From Trichobilharzia szidati (taxonomy: Eukaryota; Platyhelminthes; Trematoda; Strigeidida; Schistosomatidae): a stretch of DNA of 64,000 nucleotides. Location of the stretch: positions 11,020,354 to 11,084,353 of the forward strand of contig OX235272.1 of assembly GCA_944472155.2 (NCBI GenBank). Direction: 5' to 3'. The notes below the pieces were generated by a model. It was not told the origin of the DNA and ran no database searches. It was given only the letters and a program-made list of their open reading frames with translations. Position numbers and translations under genes: made by a program. This document shows positions 42,801 through 57,800 of this stretch, piece by piece (the stretch's first letter is position 1; each line of letters starts with the position of its first letter).

Positions 42801-45800
42801 TGGGCAATTCTGAGGCTAGGCCTTGGTCAAATGTTAGGTAAAGAGGGGAAATCAATCAACAAGGTTGTGAAGTTACATCGACTGAGATGGTTAGGACATG
42901 TGTTACGTATGCCTAGCTGTCACGTTCCTCGACAACAGGGAATGTTAGCTGACATAAGGTGGATCAGGTTGGAAAAGAGCCAGTGATGGTGGTTGAACCA
43001 GAACATGGCTTCATCAGTCAATGAAATCCACAACAGCTAGTTTAAGCCATGTAGGTAGGTGAAGACTTCTTGGTTGTGATCCTCGGGACGATGAACACCA
43101 ATGCAGGCTGGAGACAATTATCGGTGATATGGCTCAAAATTGTTGTCAATGGCTAGCGTAGATGCATCCACTCCTTGTGACTCATAATTTCCAACTAAAC
43201 TATATTGTTCTTTGATATTACTATTCTCTTCGCCTCATGTCTCTGTTTACTGTCTCTATTTTGCATTTCTTTTTACTTTCTTCTTCTTCTCTGGCTTTGT
43301 GTGCTGAGTGAAGTGTGGCGACTCAAACTGCTGCACAACGGTGCAAAGTTCTATATTGAAACCAGTCAGTCAGTCAGACAGACTGAGCCAAAAAGTAGTT
43401 TCGAAGAACTTTCTCAAATGTTGTGATGTAATCCCACTATTAACACCTTCTGTGAGTAAAGGGTCTTCAGAACACTGACAATATCTTTGGAACTCTAGGT
43501 AACCCTCAGCTTTATGCTTGCTAAACCTATGTAATTTTTTACTCAAAAATCATGAATAATGCTCAGTTCTTTGTTGACTATTTCGTCACTACTGACTGAT
43601 TGGTTGATTGAGATGAGTAGTTACATACCACCCGCAAATAAACAAGTAGTGCATCGTAGTCAGCCAGATCAAAGTGACATAAACACGGAAAACTATTTCG
43701 CTTGTTTTGGGGTGGATCTCATGTACAGTGTACCCATTATGACTCATCTCGGTTAATCAAATCTGTTCAGATCACTAAATTAACTTTCAATTGCTATCGC
43801 GCAACTGGAGGGAATCAGACAAGTCCTCACAGAGAATGCATATCCTCCAAGATTCATCGAGAAAAACATGAAGTTAGAGCAACAGTCTGAAAGAACCCAG
43901 ACGGTGCTGAAGGAACTGCTATTTATGAGCGTTGAATTTTAAGGAGGTACCACAGCTGAGATCCTGAAGAATCGCTTATACAGATCACTGAGGAAAGCTG
44001 GGCTACGGATCAATTTCTACATCCGACAAATGCCCACTGGATGTTCGGAGGATAAACTTCCCCTTTGGGTCACTTCGGTGTGTGTTTATAAATTCACCTG
44101 CTCATCTGGAGCTAGTTACACTGGCCGCACAAAGCGCACACTTTCCAAAAGCATCTGTGAATATTATCCGGCACGTTTAGCAAAAAGAGAATGCAAGACA
44201 ATTACTAGCTCAATACTCGATCACTAGGTGAACTGAAGCCACGCAACCCCATTAGAGTCGTCTTTCAAGATCACCTACAAGGTGAGACCAAATGGTACAA
44301 AGAGTTTTAGGTTCTAGCGTTTGTGCATGCCGGAGGCGTTGGCAGTTCGTCAATAAAACTCAGAAATCTTTATACAGAAAAAGTTTGTCCAGTCTCTTAT
44401 TCTACCTTGGTCTTAACCTCTTCACTAGTTGTTCCCTGTAAAAAATTTTGATGCTTTCTTTTCTTTTTTAATTTTCAATTTTACACCCTCTTCACACTTG
44501 TTAAATCGACACTCAACTACCACCTTTCTTCTCAGTGAATAGCAATTTTAACCTTATCAAATTTCTATCTTTGTACCATTGAGTACCACGTAATTTACAA
44601 CTTTTATTTATTTTTACTTCTAAAGCCACTTCTGAGTAATTGTATCAATTATGTCACCCCTCCTCCTATTACTCAGTAATGGACTACTATGCATTTTTGA
44701 TAAATATAAATACGACTATATGGCAGCCTCTGAAGATGATTTCGTCGATAAAGAAAAGAAAATTTTTTTCGCAGAATTTGTCTTTTATTTTCTTCAGAAC
44801 TGTGATCTGAATAATCTAATATCCAAAGAAAAAACTGTGTTAAAAATTCCACTGTTTGTAAAGTACACAGCCATAATATACTTGATTTGTCTGTTATGAC
44901 AAATAGTATTCAAGAAAACAAGCGAATCAGAGTGATGTCATTTCAAGTGGTGTGGCTTGTTAACCAGATCTAGACACCAGTTGGCCGCTCCACTTATTTG
45001 TCGCCGAGCTCATCAGTGGTGTACTCGGTATGAATCAGTGGAGGGAACGGGAGGGGAGGCAGTTTCGATTTCTCACCTTAGACTGTGTGATTTGCAACTA
45101 ATAATCAAGTAAACTGGTGGATGGTGACTAGCAGTGGAATCCAGGGTAATGTGCATTTCGACTTATTTGGGACTCGTCAACTAGCAGATGTACCTGCATT
45201 TCCCAGTGAGTGATGATGTTCCCAAGGGGCTCGTATACAGTGTCCATAGTTTCAAACGCCAAAGCATTATCCACTAAACCACTTGGGCCACGAGGGCCAC
45301 CTCTTGTGTAACGAGGCCGCATGTCAACCTCATACCAAGCACTTCGGTCTAATCAATCGATGGGAAAATCTAATATTCAGTTAAATTAGTAATCAAGTAG
45401 TCAAGCAGAATTCGAGCTGTTCGTATTGATTCCCCTGTCCGAGCTAAGTTAAACCGGTTATACCGTTAATGAGAGCTCACCTCCAAACAAGTGAAATTGC
45501 TGTCAGGTTTTCAGATCATTTTGATCTGACTGGTAAATCCCAATATTTAACCTGAATGATTTTAGCTACTTATTTAAGCTAATCAGTAGTATACACAATT
45601 ATTCAAAATGTTTTTTCAAAATTCATCAACTAATTTCTGTCACTGAACATAAACAATTAGGAAGTAGTTGTACCGGCTATTTTGAAATGTGAAAATTACC
45701 CATTGAATTGTATTTTTAAATTATTATAATCATCATGACAATTTTGTTAAAAGTCGAAGAGTGTAACACTGTCGTCTTATCAAAATGCAGCATCACCTGT

Positions 45801-48800
45801 TCAATTGCCTATAGATTGAATTTCAGTACACTCGTGTATTTATTTCAATGTAATTCAAAGGTTAACTGGATAGCATAAATCGTCATGTATGTGAATGATA
45901 TTAATCATCACAAAAACATTACAAATACTTTTCTTGGTTTTACAACAATAGCAGCCGTAATCTAGTGACCTTAGTTGTTTAAAAATAAATTTAATCTATG
46001 TAAATAAATAACCATCAGGTCCCAGTTGACTATGGTATTCACTAGGATGCTTGGAATTTGACTGACTGGTACTAATATGACTAAATGAATAATAAGTCTG
46101 TTGCACTGACTACTATAGAGGGAATTCATGTCACATTTCTTGTACTAGTTCTTTGGATTGCGATTGAATGAATTCTTTTCGGCGATTTCATTCTCAAAAG
46201 CTGTACAATCGCATTTAGATACACTAGTTTGCATGGATACAGTTATTATTTATTTATTTAATTCCACATAGTAACCAAGGAGATAATAAAATGTTTCAAC
46301 TTGCTGTGGAAGTTTGAAGGTACGAATATATAGATTACAATGGGCTCACAGACAAGATTACATAGGATTAGAAAACAGTTACAACGTATAACAGTTACAC
46401 CGTACCAGAAGAATTTGTAGCGATGACTGTTTAGAAGAAGAGCTTCTACTTCTCAAAAGTATCCTGGTTCAAAATGGATAATCATCACGTCGTGTGGAGA
46501 AAAACATGAAACCACAGCCAAAAGGAGGAGAATACACTTCAGTGCCAAAGAAAACACTTTATTTGAATCTAGAATTCGGGAGAGACCTAGCAGCAGATAT
46601 GATGCTAGTGTTATAGTGATGATAATAAGAATAATACTAATGTTAATGACGACATGTGTGATAAACATGCACGGAATGATGACAACGCCAACAGTAAGCA
46701 ATTTAATTCATCAATAATGCTACTTCCATAGAGAGAGGCAATCTCGGAAACCTTGCTCAGAATTCTTTACAATGCAGGCAGAAATGAAAGTGGCCGGCAT
46801 TCACACTACCCACAAATCCAACTAGAAACAAGCTTAGTTGGTTAAAGGATCAACCCTATGGAGCCAATTAAACAAAACAATTTATTACTACTCATAATCA
46901 TATCAAGACACTACTCACACAACTTTCTAACTTCGTTTATATAATTCCATTATGTTTCATCGCTTGATTTGATTGGTAGGCGTATTTTTCATATTAGATG
47001 GTTGGAGGCAATCGGCAGGAAGGGACATCAGTTCCTTCAAGGTTGCAGATACGCCTTGCTGATGAGTGCCAACTAGCATGAAACCTAGGTCATTACGAAC
47101 ATGACTGATAGAATTCAGTCTGCACCGAAGATAGGACTAGACACATTACACTAGTTACTGACTAGTGTGTAATCAAAAAGTATTTTCCATATTTATGGTA
47201 TGAGTGATGAGTCATTCCTATTACACGTGTTTGGTGTAGAGTCGATGAACAAGGATAATAAGTAATATAGGTAGGCGAAGAGAGATAGAGGTTGATTACT
47301 GAATCCTGCCTGGTTCGTCGAGTCTACACCCAACACGTGCAATAGGAATGACTCATCACTCATACCACAAATATAGAAAATACGCCTACCAATCAAATCA
47401 AGCGATGAAAAATAATGGAATTATATAAATGAAGTTAGAAAGTTGTGGGAATGGTGTCTTGAAATGATTATGAGCAGTAATAAACTGTGCTCGAAACTTG
47501 GTCATCAGTAAATATTACTGGATAACACTGTGAGACTGTATCAAAATACATTTTACTAATTATTGGATTATACTCTACCACAGTGCACAAGTCCTATTCT
47601 TATATCAAGAATATATAATATCAGTAATTAATGTAGCCTTCACTATTTAACTTCTGTAAAAAGAACAGAACAGGCAGTCGGTAAAATACCTTGAAAAAAT
47701 ATATATATATTTGGACAAATACAACATTAGTGTGACTTACCCATGGCCCATCGGGTTGAAATTCAAGAAGATCTGAGAACTGATCATCAGGATCACCTTT
47801 ATCTAAACAGAAATTTTTAAAGATAAAAATTACATTACATTACACTAATAACCACCTGATAACCAAAGGTTATTTCAGGTACTTTTAACATCGAAACAAA
47901 GTCGGTTATCATCAATGAGCTGACATCAGCTACAAGAACAATGGAAAACCTGCAGGGAGTACTGGACAGCTGTTTCGTTCTAGTTTGGGACTCTTCGGCC
48001 GGTGGGTTTAATCACGAAGCTGTCGTTGTCCTCCCTCCATCCGAACCCCCACCATCTCTCGACAACATCTCCCTTCAGTGCAGGTCTCAGCATGAAATGA
48101 ACTTATTTGGATTCTCCATGAATGATCAATCATATAGTTGTATCTCTTGACAACCATGGCCATGCATAACTGGTTGTTAATTTACACCTGTATTGATTGA
48201 CTTGGAATTCGTACTTTCTTGCCATGTGATTTATTCTGCACGATTAGTTGGTAAATTCGGTCTACAGTAGTAATTAATGTGTTTATTTATCGCTGGTTGA
48301 TTCACTTGAGTGCCGACCAGGCTTTTAGGAATTCCCTGACAGCATTTTTGGTGTTACCTCTGTTTAAAATTACTACATTCTCCTAATCAAATTGGTGTTT
48401 ATTTAATTATCTACATGCATTGGTAAAAAAGAATATGTAACTTGTCACAGCATCATATACTTCGATTAGTCCAAATCTAGCAAAACAAACTATGCAACAA
48501 CCAATGTTTAGCTATGAGAACACAAAAAAGCAATGTTCAACTTGGACGGAACTCATCGAATTATGTCTTACAACATACTTAGAATTCAATTATCAAGTAT
48601 GCGAACAGATAAAAGGAAGACTAATGGGATCATCAACCATATCAGGATTAGTAGCTGAAGCTGCTATGCAAAGATTAGAATGAATAGCACTCCCTACCCA
48701 TAATTTAACAAAAAATCTAGGTACGTTGCGTTGGTGATACATTTGTAATAGTGAAAAGAAATGATTTGGAATACACACACCCAAAAATTAATAAACAACA

Positions 48801-51800
48801 TATTTGAAGACATTAAATTCCCAATATGAGAAGGATAATTAGACGACAAAAGTTCCATTCTTAGATGTCTAACTGAATCAAGAGAACTAACACTGGACAT
48901 TCAGAAACACAAGTGTAAAGAAAATCAACGCACACAGACAAAATACTCAACCATAATATTAATAATCCGATTACCCACAAAAGAAACTGTGTGCAGATAT
49001 TGTTTAAAAGAGTTCAAACACTCTGTAGCACTACTCCATTGTTGAAGATAATGGGGAAAAAATTCTTCCTAACCGTCTTCAGAGAGAATGCATATCCTCA
49101 CAATTTGATCAGAAAGTGTTAAAACTCGAGTCATAATACCAACAATAAGCCAACATCAAAGACCACAAAATACTCAATCCTACCATTTAAAGGAAGTATC
49201 TCTGAAATAACAGCTAGGATATTAAGACCATTTGAAGTAGATATAGCACGCAAGCCAGCCAGCCAGCGACTACAATCACTTCACTCATCGATATTGTGCA
49301 AACCAAAACATCCAACATGAAAAGAAGATATAAATAATGCCATTTGCAAGACGAGTAATTGTATGAACTGCAATAAACATTACATCGGTCAAAGTGGGCG
49401 TCCCCTTCGAATCAGAACCCAAAAACACAAACTGATTGTAAAAAGACATGATATAAATTCTTTCGCATCAATGCATGTAGATAATTAAATAAACACCAAT
49501 TTGATTAGGAGAATGTAGTAATTTTAAACAGAGGTAACACCAAAAATGCTGTCAGGGAATTCCTAAAAGCCTGGTCGGCACTCAAGTGAATCAACCAGCG
49601 ATAAATAAACACATTAATTACTACTGTAGACCGAATTTACCAACTAATCGTGCAGAATAAATCACATGGCAAGAAAGTACGAATTCCAAGTCAATCAATA
49701 CAGGTGTAAATTAACAACCAGTTATGCATGGCCATGGTTGTCAAGAGATACAACTATATGATTGATCATTCATGGAGAATCCAAATAAGTTCATTTCATG
49801 CTGAGACCTGCACTGAAGGGAGATGTTGTCGAGAGATGGTGGGGGTTCGGATGGAGGGAGGACAACGACAGCTTCGTGATTAAATCCACTAGCTCCTCAG
49901 AGAACACAATTAATTCAATACCATCCACCTGAGCTACAAATCGTCTCCACTAATTCGAAACCAAGTCTGAAAGTTGTGTGAGTAGCTATATAATACAATG
50001 AACAATGAATTGTCTTCAAAATGTCATCTGTAATTAAATAACACATTGGATCAGTGTATGATATCGTTTCAGCTACAGACAGTACATATGATTGTTTTAC
50101 AGTCAGGATCACAAAAGCATGACAGGAATTCATTAATCTGAAGCAGGTGTGAAGACCCATACCACTGAACATAAATAAGAAATTCTGTGTGGTCCAAAGA
50201 CTTCGCCTGAGTGTCACTAAAAGCACTTCCAATCTACAAGTGTACAATTTTATCAGTATCTACCTCCTCTGGTTCTATCCTGAAGCTGAAATAGCTAGCT
50301 GAAAAAGACGAGTAATCAGGAACTCTGACAGGGCAGCGCACCAGCCCAAAATCAATCGGCCAACAAATATGTGAATGAAGATAGACATACATACAGAAAA
50401 AACAAAAACTGAACAAAGAATATTCTTTTCGAGAATTTCTTCTTCTGGCTGTATAATTATTTACGTATATATATCAGTGGGAGAACCATTAAAAACCATA
50501 AAGTACTGGACAGGTGTTTCATCCTAGTTTGGGAATCATCGGCAGTAAGCACCCACCACCAGGGTTTGAACCCAGGACCTTCCGGTGACAAGGCGAACTC
50601 GTTTCTAATGAGGTCCAACCGATGACATTGGTTGGTGTCAGTCACGCTAAATCACAAATTGGTAACAGTTAGAATTCATTCTCTGGCCATTGAATCGGGT
50701 CCCAGTGGCTGAATAGTATACGAACTAGCTTGTATTGTACGCGGAAGGTCCTGGGTTCTAATTGGCGTTCTGCTGATGATTCCCAAACAATGATGAAACA
50801 GCTGTCCAGTAATTCTTGCTTGTTTTCAGCGATTTTCTAGCTGAAATCAATCTGTGATCAACCTCGTAAAGAAAAACAAATTTAATCCTTACAAACCAAC
50901 TCTTGTAAATTATATATATATGCTTATATACATAAAATAATCTAGAATAGTCATCAATAACAATATTGGTGTTTTTAAATACTGTCGATTTGTTAAGTAA
51001 GATCACAATGGAATTACAGTTCATTAAAGATGCTTTAGTTATAATTAGCATAAAAATATAATAGCAAATAGAATATCAAATAAAATTAAGGAAATTTCCA
51101 CAACAAATTAAGGATCATTAGAACCTTGATTACCAGATGGGCAAGGAAGGTGTTTGAACTAGCTTCTTTTGGATACGTAAGTTAGATCTCAACAGCCAGA
51201 CTCAGCAATATGTAGTAGACGAACTCTTAAGGTAAAGTTAAGATTATTTGGTATGAGGCAGATGACTTTGAAAACCGCTTTGTTAACATCAATCTTGTGT
51301 TCTGTATCCATAAGTTGAGATAGAATAGTGCTATGAATGGATTTTATTTGTCCTTTACTTAAACATGCAGGATGATGTTCGGAAATCCGACGAGAAACAC
51401 GCCTAATTGCACTGCCTATGCAACTAACTGGCTCCATATGGGCAGTCAAATTGGTAGATACGCATAGAAGAGCCGAAATTAGATAGTTTATCTTTAATCG
51501 CCAAAAGCAAAATAGGGGTGGTTTTGAAGTCACGGCATAATTCAGCAGCAGGGAATTCTCTTTTTACCACCGTATTCTTTAGGCACTGCGTTAATATCTC
51601 ACTTATGTTATCCCCAAGGAATTAAAGTCGTGAAAATAAGGCCTTTTTCGGAACTGTTGCTACCTTGGGCTGCCTTGACTTTTGATACATATTCTTATCA
51701 ATGAATTTTTCTGGATAATCGTTCTCACTCAGCAGCTCTTTAATAATATTAAGTTCTGCATTAAGACATCTATCAGAGTAGATCGCTCTCGCTCTATGGA

Positions 51801-54800
51801 CCACGCACTTTATCAGAAGCTGAAAAAATGAGTATACTGAAATACGCTGTGTATACATTCAAGTAGTAAAGCACACCAAGCCAGCCTTCGAACGTAACCG
51901 GAATGAGAAGTGAGGAGTAAGAATTAAGTCGGTGGGTGACACGGTGCACAGCATACCCGGGTAAAAAGGAAATGAGGTTGCGCTGCTGAGGGTCTACGTC
52001 CCACTCGGAATGCAAGGAATTAATAGTAATTGTAATGGTAATAACAATGTGTAGCGTATGGAATAAAACTCAGTCTTTTACAAAACTCAGTAATACTGAA
52101 TTTCTATTTATCCGTCAAAACTAGCACTTACATGGTCCAAAATTAATTGTAGCCAATAGCTCTTTGAATGGTGATCCACACGTTAACTGACGAATTGTTC
52201 CAAAATCATTTGTTGTGATTAAAATAGTATTGCTCAAATGTTTCCGTATTATTATATTCAATGTTGCAAGATAATTTACATCACAGGCTTTATATTCACC
52301 ATAATTATTTTCCAACTAGTAAAAATAGATAAATGTTAAACAAAAGCATGACATACTACTACTAGTAGTAGTGAAAAATACACTGGAAAAAATTAAATAT
52401 GCTGAGCATCTGTATAAGTTATTTCGTATTCCTCATTGATCAGTTTATATTGGGCTGCAGTGCTTAGTCTTTGTTGATATAACGACTCGTAACGAACATA
52501 CATTTCGAAGGTATATGAAGGTTAACACGATGTTAATTGGTTAACTAGTGGAATTCAGATTGCGCATTTCTTCCCTATTGGGATTCATCAACTGGATTAT
52601 ATCATCATTCAGTAGGGAGGGAGATGCATCCGTCTGATGAGTTCCTAATAGGACAAAACAGTCACTTTTGACTCCACTACTGGCTGTATTCAACATAGAA
52701 CTTGGCACTGAAGTGCAGCAGTTCGAGTTGCCACGTGACTCCACTACTAGAAATCTTTAAATAGATCAAATAATCATTAAGTTGGTGTCAATACTTGCAG
52801 ACTGTAAGTTAATCACAGTTAATCCTTTAGCATAATAGTACATAGATAGCTTTGAATATATCAGTAGAAAAATCCTCTCAGTCTTATAATAAGGGCGAAT
52901 AAAAATATACACTACGTTAATATTAAAAACGGTAGTATAATTATGGAATTCTAATGAAGATAAGGGAATTTGACAAGTTCTTGATTACCTTTTAAGTGTT
53001 GGTTTGCACGGATTCGATTGATTACGAGTTTAGTCACAAAATGACTTCAGTTATAGAACCATTAAAACCATTAACCATTGCGTCCCAGTTAATGACTTCT
53101 CAGTAGTATTCAGCCATGACCACACCATCAGGGATCAGACCCAAGATCACCAGGTTATAACACAACCTCGTTGACCATCTAACCACAGTGACAGAGTTCT
53201 ATGCTCTGTCAGTTTGAGATATATGATGCCGCCTCCAGCATCTATCATCACACCTGATTAGTGAAACCCTCCCTGCTGATGACCACTTATCACTAGAACT
53301 TCAGGCAAATCATCCTGTTATCAGTCACTAGTAGTCACTAGATTATTGGTATTAAATGGTTGGAGGCAATCGGCAGGAAGCCTTGGACCCAGGTTTCGTG
53401 CTAGTTGGCACTCATCAGCAAGGCGTATCTGCAACCTTGAAGGAACTGATGTCCCTCCTGAGATTCGAACCCGCGTCACTCAGTGCTGCAGTCAGAGACG
53501 TTACCACTGAGCTATTCAGGCTCGCGACTGACCTCCTGTAGGACTGTATTGGGTATTTTTTTTGATTCGTGAGCCACCAAACATGGTGGCCACATTGCAA
53601 ACATGACTGATAGAATTCAGTCTGCACCGAAGATAGGACTAGACACATTACACTAGTTACTGACTAGTGTTCAATCAAAAAAATAGTCACTAGATTAATT
53701 TTAACAGCTGGTTTGCGGGAGATTGACTGAATACAAGTATGGTGGCAAACAGAATTCAGTTAGAGAACCACTGAAAGCTAGTGAGTAATAAATAGCTGTT
53801 TTGTCCTAGTTCAGGAATGTTTGACAATACTCATACATGACCCTACCATGGATACCTCTGATATAGTACTTCTTGTGAATGTACTATCGTTTGTGCACCC
53901 TAAATGAACCCGAAATCTTTTGCAATAAGTTAATTTAGCCAAAAGATTAACAAGACGTATTTTTGTTTATCTGAATCGTGTAATGTATTTGCGTAACACA
54001 TTTCGAACTATCTGATCATACACAGACTTGTCATAAGAATATATGTGTGAAAGTAATAAACAGTTAAGAGGTGAGAAAATAGACACTTGGGTCAAGTAAA
54101 AAGGACATAATGAAGGTCAAGATAACAATGAAGATCACCAAACCAATGAAGGGAGGTAATAGTATATCTACCGTGGCTAGCATCAACACAAAGTTTATCA
54201 AGGAAGGTTTAGTGTGATGACGAATTGTTGCTTCGAACGCATTAAAGTGGTCTAAATTTCCTAATCACACTACGCCTTCCACAAACTTTAGGATACTCTC
54301 CAAACACGTTTTATTGATTGGTTTAAAAGATATGCGATAATGTGTTTCACAGTAGAGGAGCTAGGTCTCCTTTTCTCACCATAAGTGGATTCTAGGGATT
54401 CTGTTGGTTTCTGGAGCCACTTAGGAATATGCTCCGAAGCCCTTACTTTCAGAAATCGATGAGTCCTACCTATGTGTGTGCAGCCACATGTACATTCAAA
54501 TAGGTGAATACAGTGGGATTTGACACTACTTTTCGCATGTTCTAAGGGTTTAGATAGATATCTCGGCTTCACATTCTCAATTATTCTGATATTAGCCGCA
54601 TGAAAAGTCTTTTTAACCACAGCGTTCAATCTTTGTCTAGTTGTCAAGCTTCTGTGAACACCCATATAAGGTAGCTTAGCATACACGTTTTTCTTGGCTG
54701 CGAGTTGTAGAGTGGATCTTCGTCTTCTGACTACTTTATATCTCCTGATGAACTTGTTTGGATAATTATTATTAACCGGAGTTTGTGTCAACTTTCTTTC

Positions 54801-57800
54801 TTTCTAATCAAGTGAGTCGTCGGTGCATTTACTTCGGATTCTACACAAGAGCGGAGCCTCACTCACAAAGGCTCTTTTATACCGTACAGGGCAGAAACTG
54901 TGATAATTAAGGTACTGTCCTGTTCAGGTAGGTATTTGATAAATAGATAGTTTTATTGATCCATCAGGCCATCGTCTGATCACTGTATCTAGGGAAGACA
55001 AACAGTAATCTTCCTCCTTTACAGACGTAAGTGATATGCTATTCTGAACTTCATTCTTTAGGTTTAAAATTCAAGTGACAGAACAAGCATTATCACCTAT
55101 GATGGCAATGTTATTAGCATATTTTCGATATGTAAAGGTGCATTTTGATTAGGTCTTCCGACAAAGACTTTCAATATACAACCCATAGATATCTACTAAA
55201 AGAGACTGAAACATAGAGTTCAATCTGGATCAAATCTGCTAATACCTATATAAAGAATTGAAAATCAAAATAATGGCATTGGACCTCATCGAAAAATAGC
55301 ATCGGTTGTATTCAGACATGATGGAAAAGATTTGAAGCTCAGGTGGATGATTTTGATGTGGTTGTGTTCTCTCAGCAGCTGGATAGTTAATTTGCCCTAC
55401 AACATATAAATGACATCTCAGAAATCACTGCAACACTCTTCAAACCTTGAGGAACTGACATCGCACACAAACCAACAAAATCACTTCACACAGCTGATAT
55501 TGTGTCAACCAAAAGACTCAAAAATGAAATCAACATCTCCTACAAAGTAAATTGTAACAACTGAGAAAAACACTACACTGGTCAAAGTGGATGCCCCTAC
55601 TCTTCATCTTCACACACATGAACATAAACCAGCTGTCAAAATGCATGACATCTACTCACTCATATCGCTTAACTGCATAAAGACAACCATGGACAGCAAT
55701 TCGACTAGGACAACCAACGTTCAAATATTAGACAGAGAAAACACCAGGAATAATAGAGAATGGTTAGAAGCCTGGTATTCCAATGAATAGTCAATCATTG
55801 ATATAAGTATAAAACTTGGGCACTGTGGTAGAGTATAACTCCATTATAGAGAATAGTCAATCAAGACACATCGAGATAGACAATAACTTACCAATCGATA
55901 AGAAGGAAATCTCACACACAAAGAGTCAAAGTTCGAGTCAAGGGGACAATCACTTCCAATACAAGTAGCCTAGACAGCCTCTGAGATGACATTCGTAGCT
56001 CATATGCAAGCCCTCGAAGCCAGTATCTAAAGACGATCACACTCCATGAAAGGTGACCTCTATCGTATCCAAACACACGCTGTCGAACCTCACAATTGGC
56101 TGTAAACAATTCTACAGAGGCAACAACAATCGAATACGCAGACTAACTGCACATCCTTAGCTCAAGGAGGCCATATCTCACAGGTGTACAGCATCAGGTG
56201 TGTGTACACAGAAGTATGGTAAAGACTGTATCAATAAAATGTATTGATGAATAAAATAATGATAAACGCAGTGAAAACAAAATATTTTGCAACTAACCTG
56301 TATCATAATAATTGGACCTCCCATTGAATATAAATGTCTTTTAAGTTTTGGTAAAAGAACATTATACCATTGTGTCACCTCATAGATAAAATCTAGATAA
56401 GAATAATCGGGAAATACTTATTAATTTTCATAAAACAAGAGTATATATATGCATATAAATATGTATATATTCACTAACAATTTACCCTTCTCTATGCAAC
56501 ATAGATAACTCTTGGTGACCAAGTTAAACAATGGTTATTCAGAGGAACGAACTCACCGTTGGTTTCGGGGTGAACAGGCAGAGAAAGTTAATGAAACCAA
56601 GTGAAAGTCACTACATTTGTAGAAAAATAATGAAAGATTAGGTTAAGGGTTAGGATGAGAATAGGTTAAGAGTACGTTGAGATGAAATTTACCGAGAGAC
56701 TAAAGGTTTTCAGGATTAGATCACGGTGAGGTTAAAGAAAACTGTGCATTATGGTTAGATAAGGGATAGATTAGGATTAGGGTTGGATAAAGGACCTGAA
56801 TATGTCTACTCAAAATCAATTGATCCTTTCAAGTTCATTAGTACATCGTTCTGTCAGATCACCAACCTTTAACTTTACCATTTTAGTTTTAATCAGTTCC
56901 TTTGGGTTCCGAGGAGAACATCAGGTGGCTACAAGCTTGAACTTCCACGTTTCATTAACGGTGGTGTTGTCATTTCTCACAGGGTGGGATTGGTAGTCTT
57001 ACCCCCAACCCACCCTGTTTACGGAGTTTAATATCGACCGAGCAAGGTTTAGGAGTTTTTGATGTGGTTGTGTTCTCCGAGCTGGAGAGTTCATTTGCAA
57101 AGCTTTCATTGCTACCTACAAGGCAACATCTTCAGCGCATACTTCAATTCAATGGAGTGAGCTTTTAGATTTCTCCATGAGTTTATTAGTCATCTCTCCT
57201 GGTGGGTGAACTTGAACGTGATTGGTTGTGTGTTTTGTGTGTTTTCATACCCTCTAGGCTACTCACGTCGATACCTGAGGACATTCTTAGAAGTATCACC
57301 TTTATACATGCATAAGCGTATATAAGCATTTGTTACAAACGGCTACAAAATAAAGTTTCCATTAAGAATTTATAAAATATGGAAGTAGTTAATGTTACAA
57401 CGACTAAGTTATAGTCTATTTAGTAGAATTAAACTGGTGGTGGAACAACTTGTGATAAGACTATGTAGAATGATCCTAAAGAAAACAATTGGTTAACAGA
57501 ACTAGTTACTTTTCTATAGTTTGTTTGGTAAGGGTTAGTTTTGTTTTTACGAGTTGATCACGGATTGATATCAGTTAGAGAACCATTGAAAACCAGCACT
57601 GGAGTACTGGACAGCTGCTGTTTCATCCTAGTATGTGAATGATCGTCAGTAGGCACCCACTGGGATTCGAACCCATTCAGCCACTGGGACCCGATTCTAT
57701 GGCTCATGAATTCTAACTTCTACCAACTTCTACCCACCGACGACACTGGTTGGGGTCACGCTAAATCACGAATTGGTAGAAGTTAGAATTCATGGGCTAG

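Noticed and set aside
44651..44899. 82-codon plus frame, acidic and hydrophobic
   Set aside because: No recognised family and no splice or start context; probably part of a PLE 3' region.
49915..50247. 110-codon minus frame as a host exon
   Set aside because: No beta-galactosidase similarity, and it would break the phase chain.
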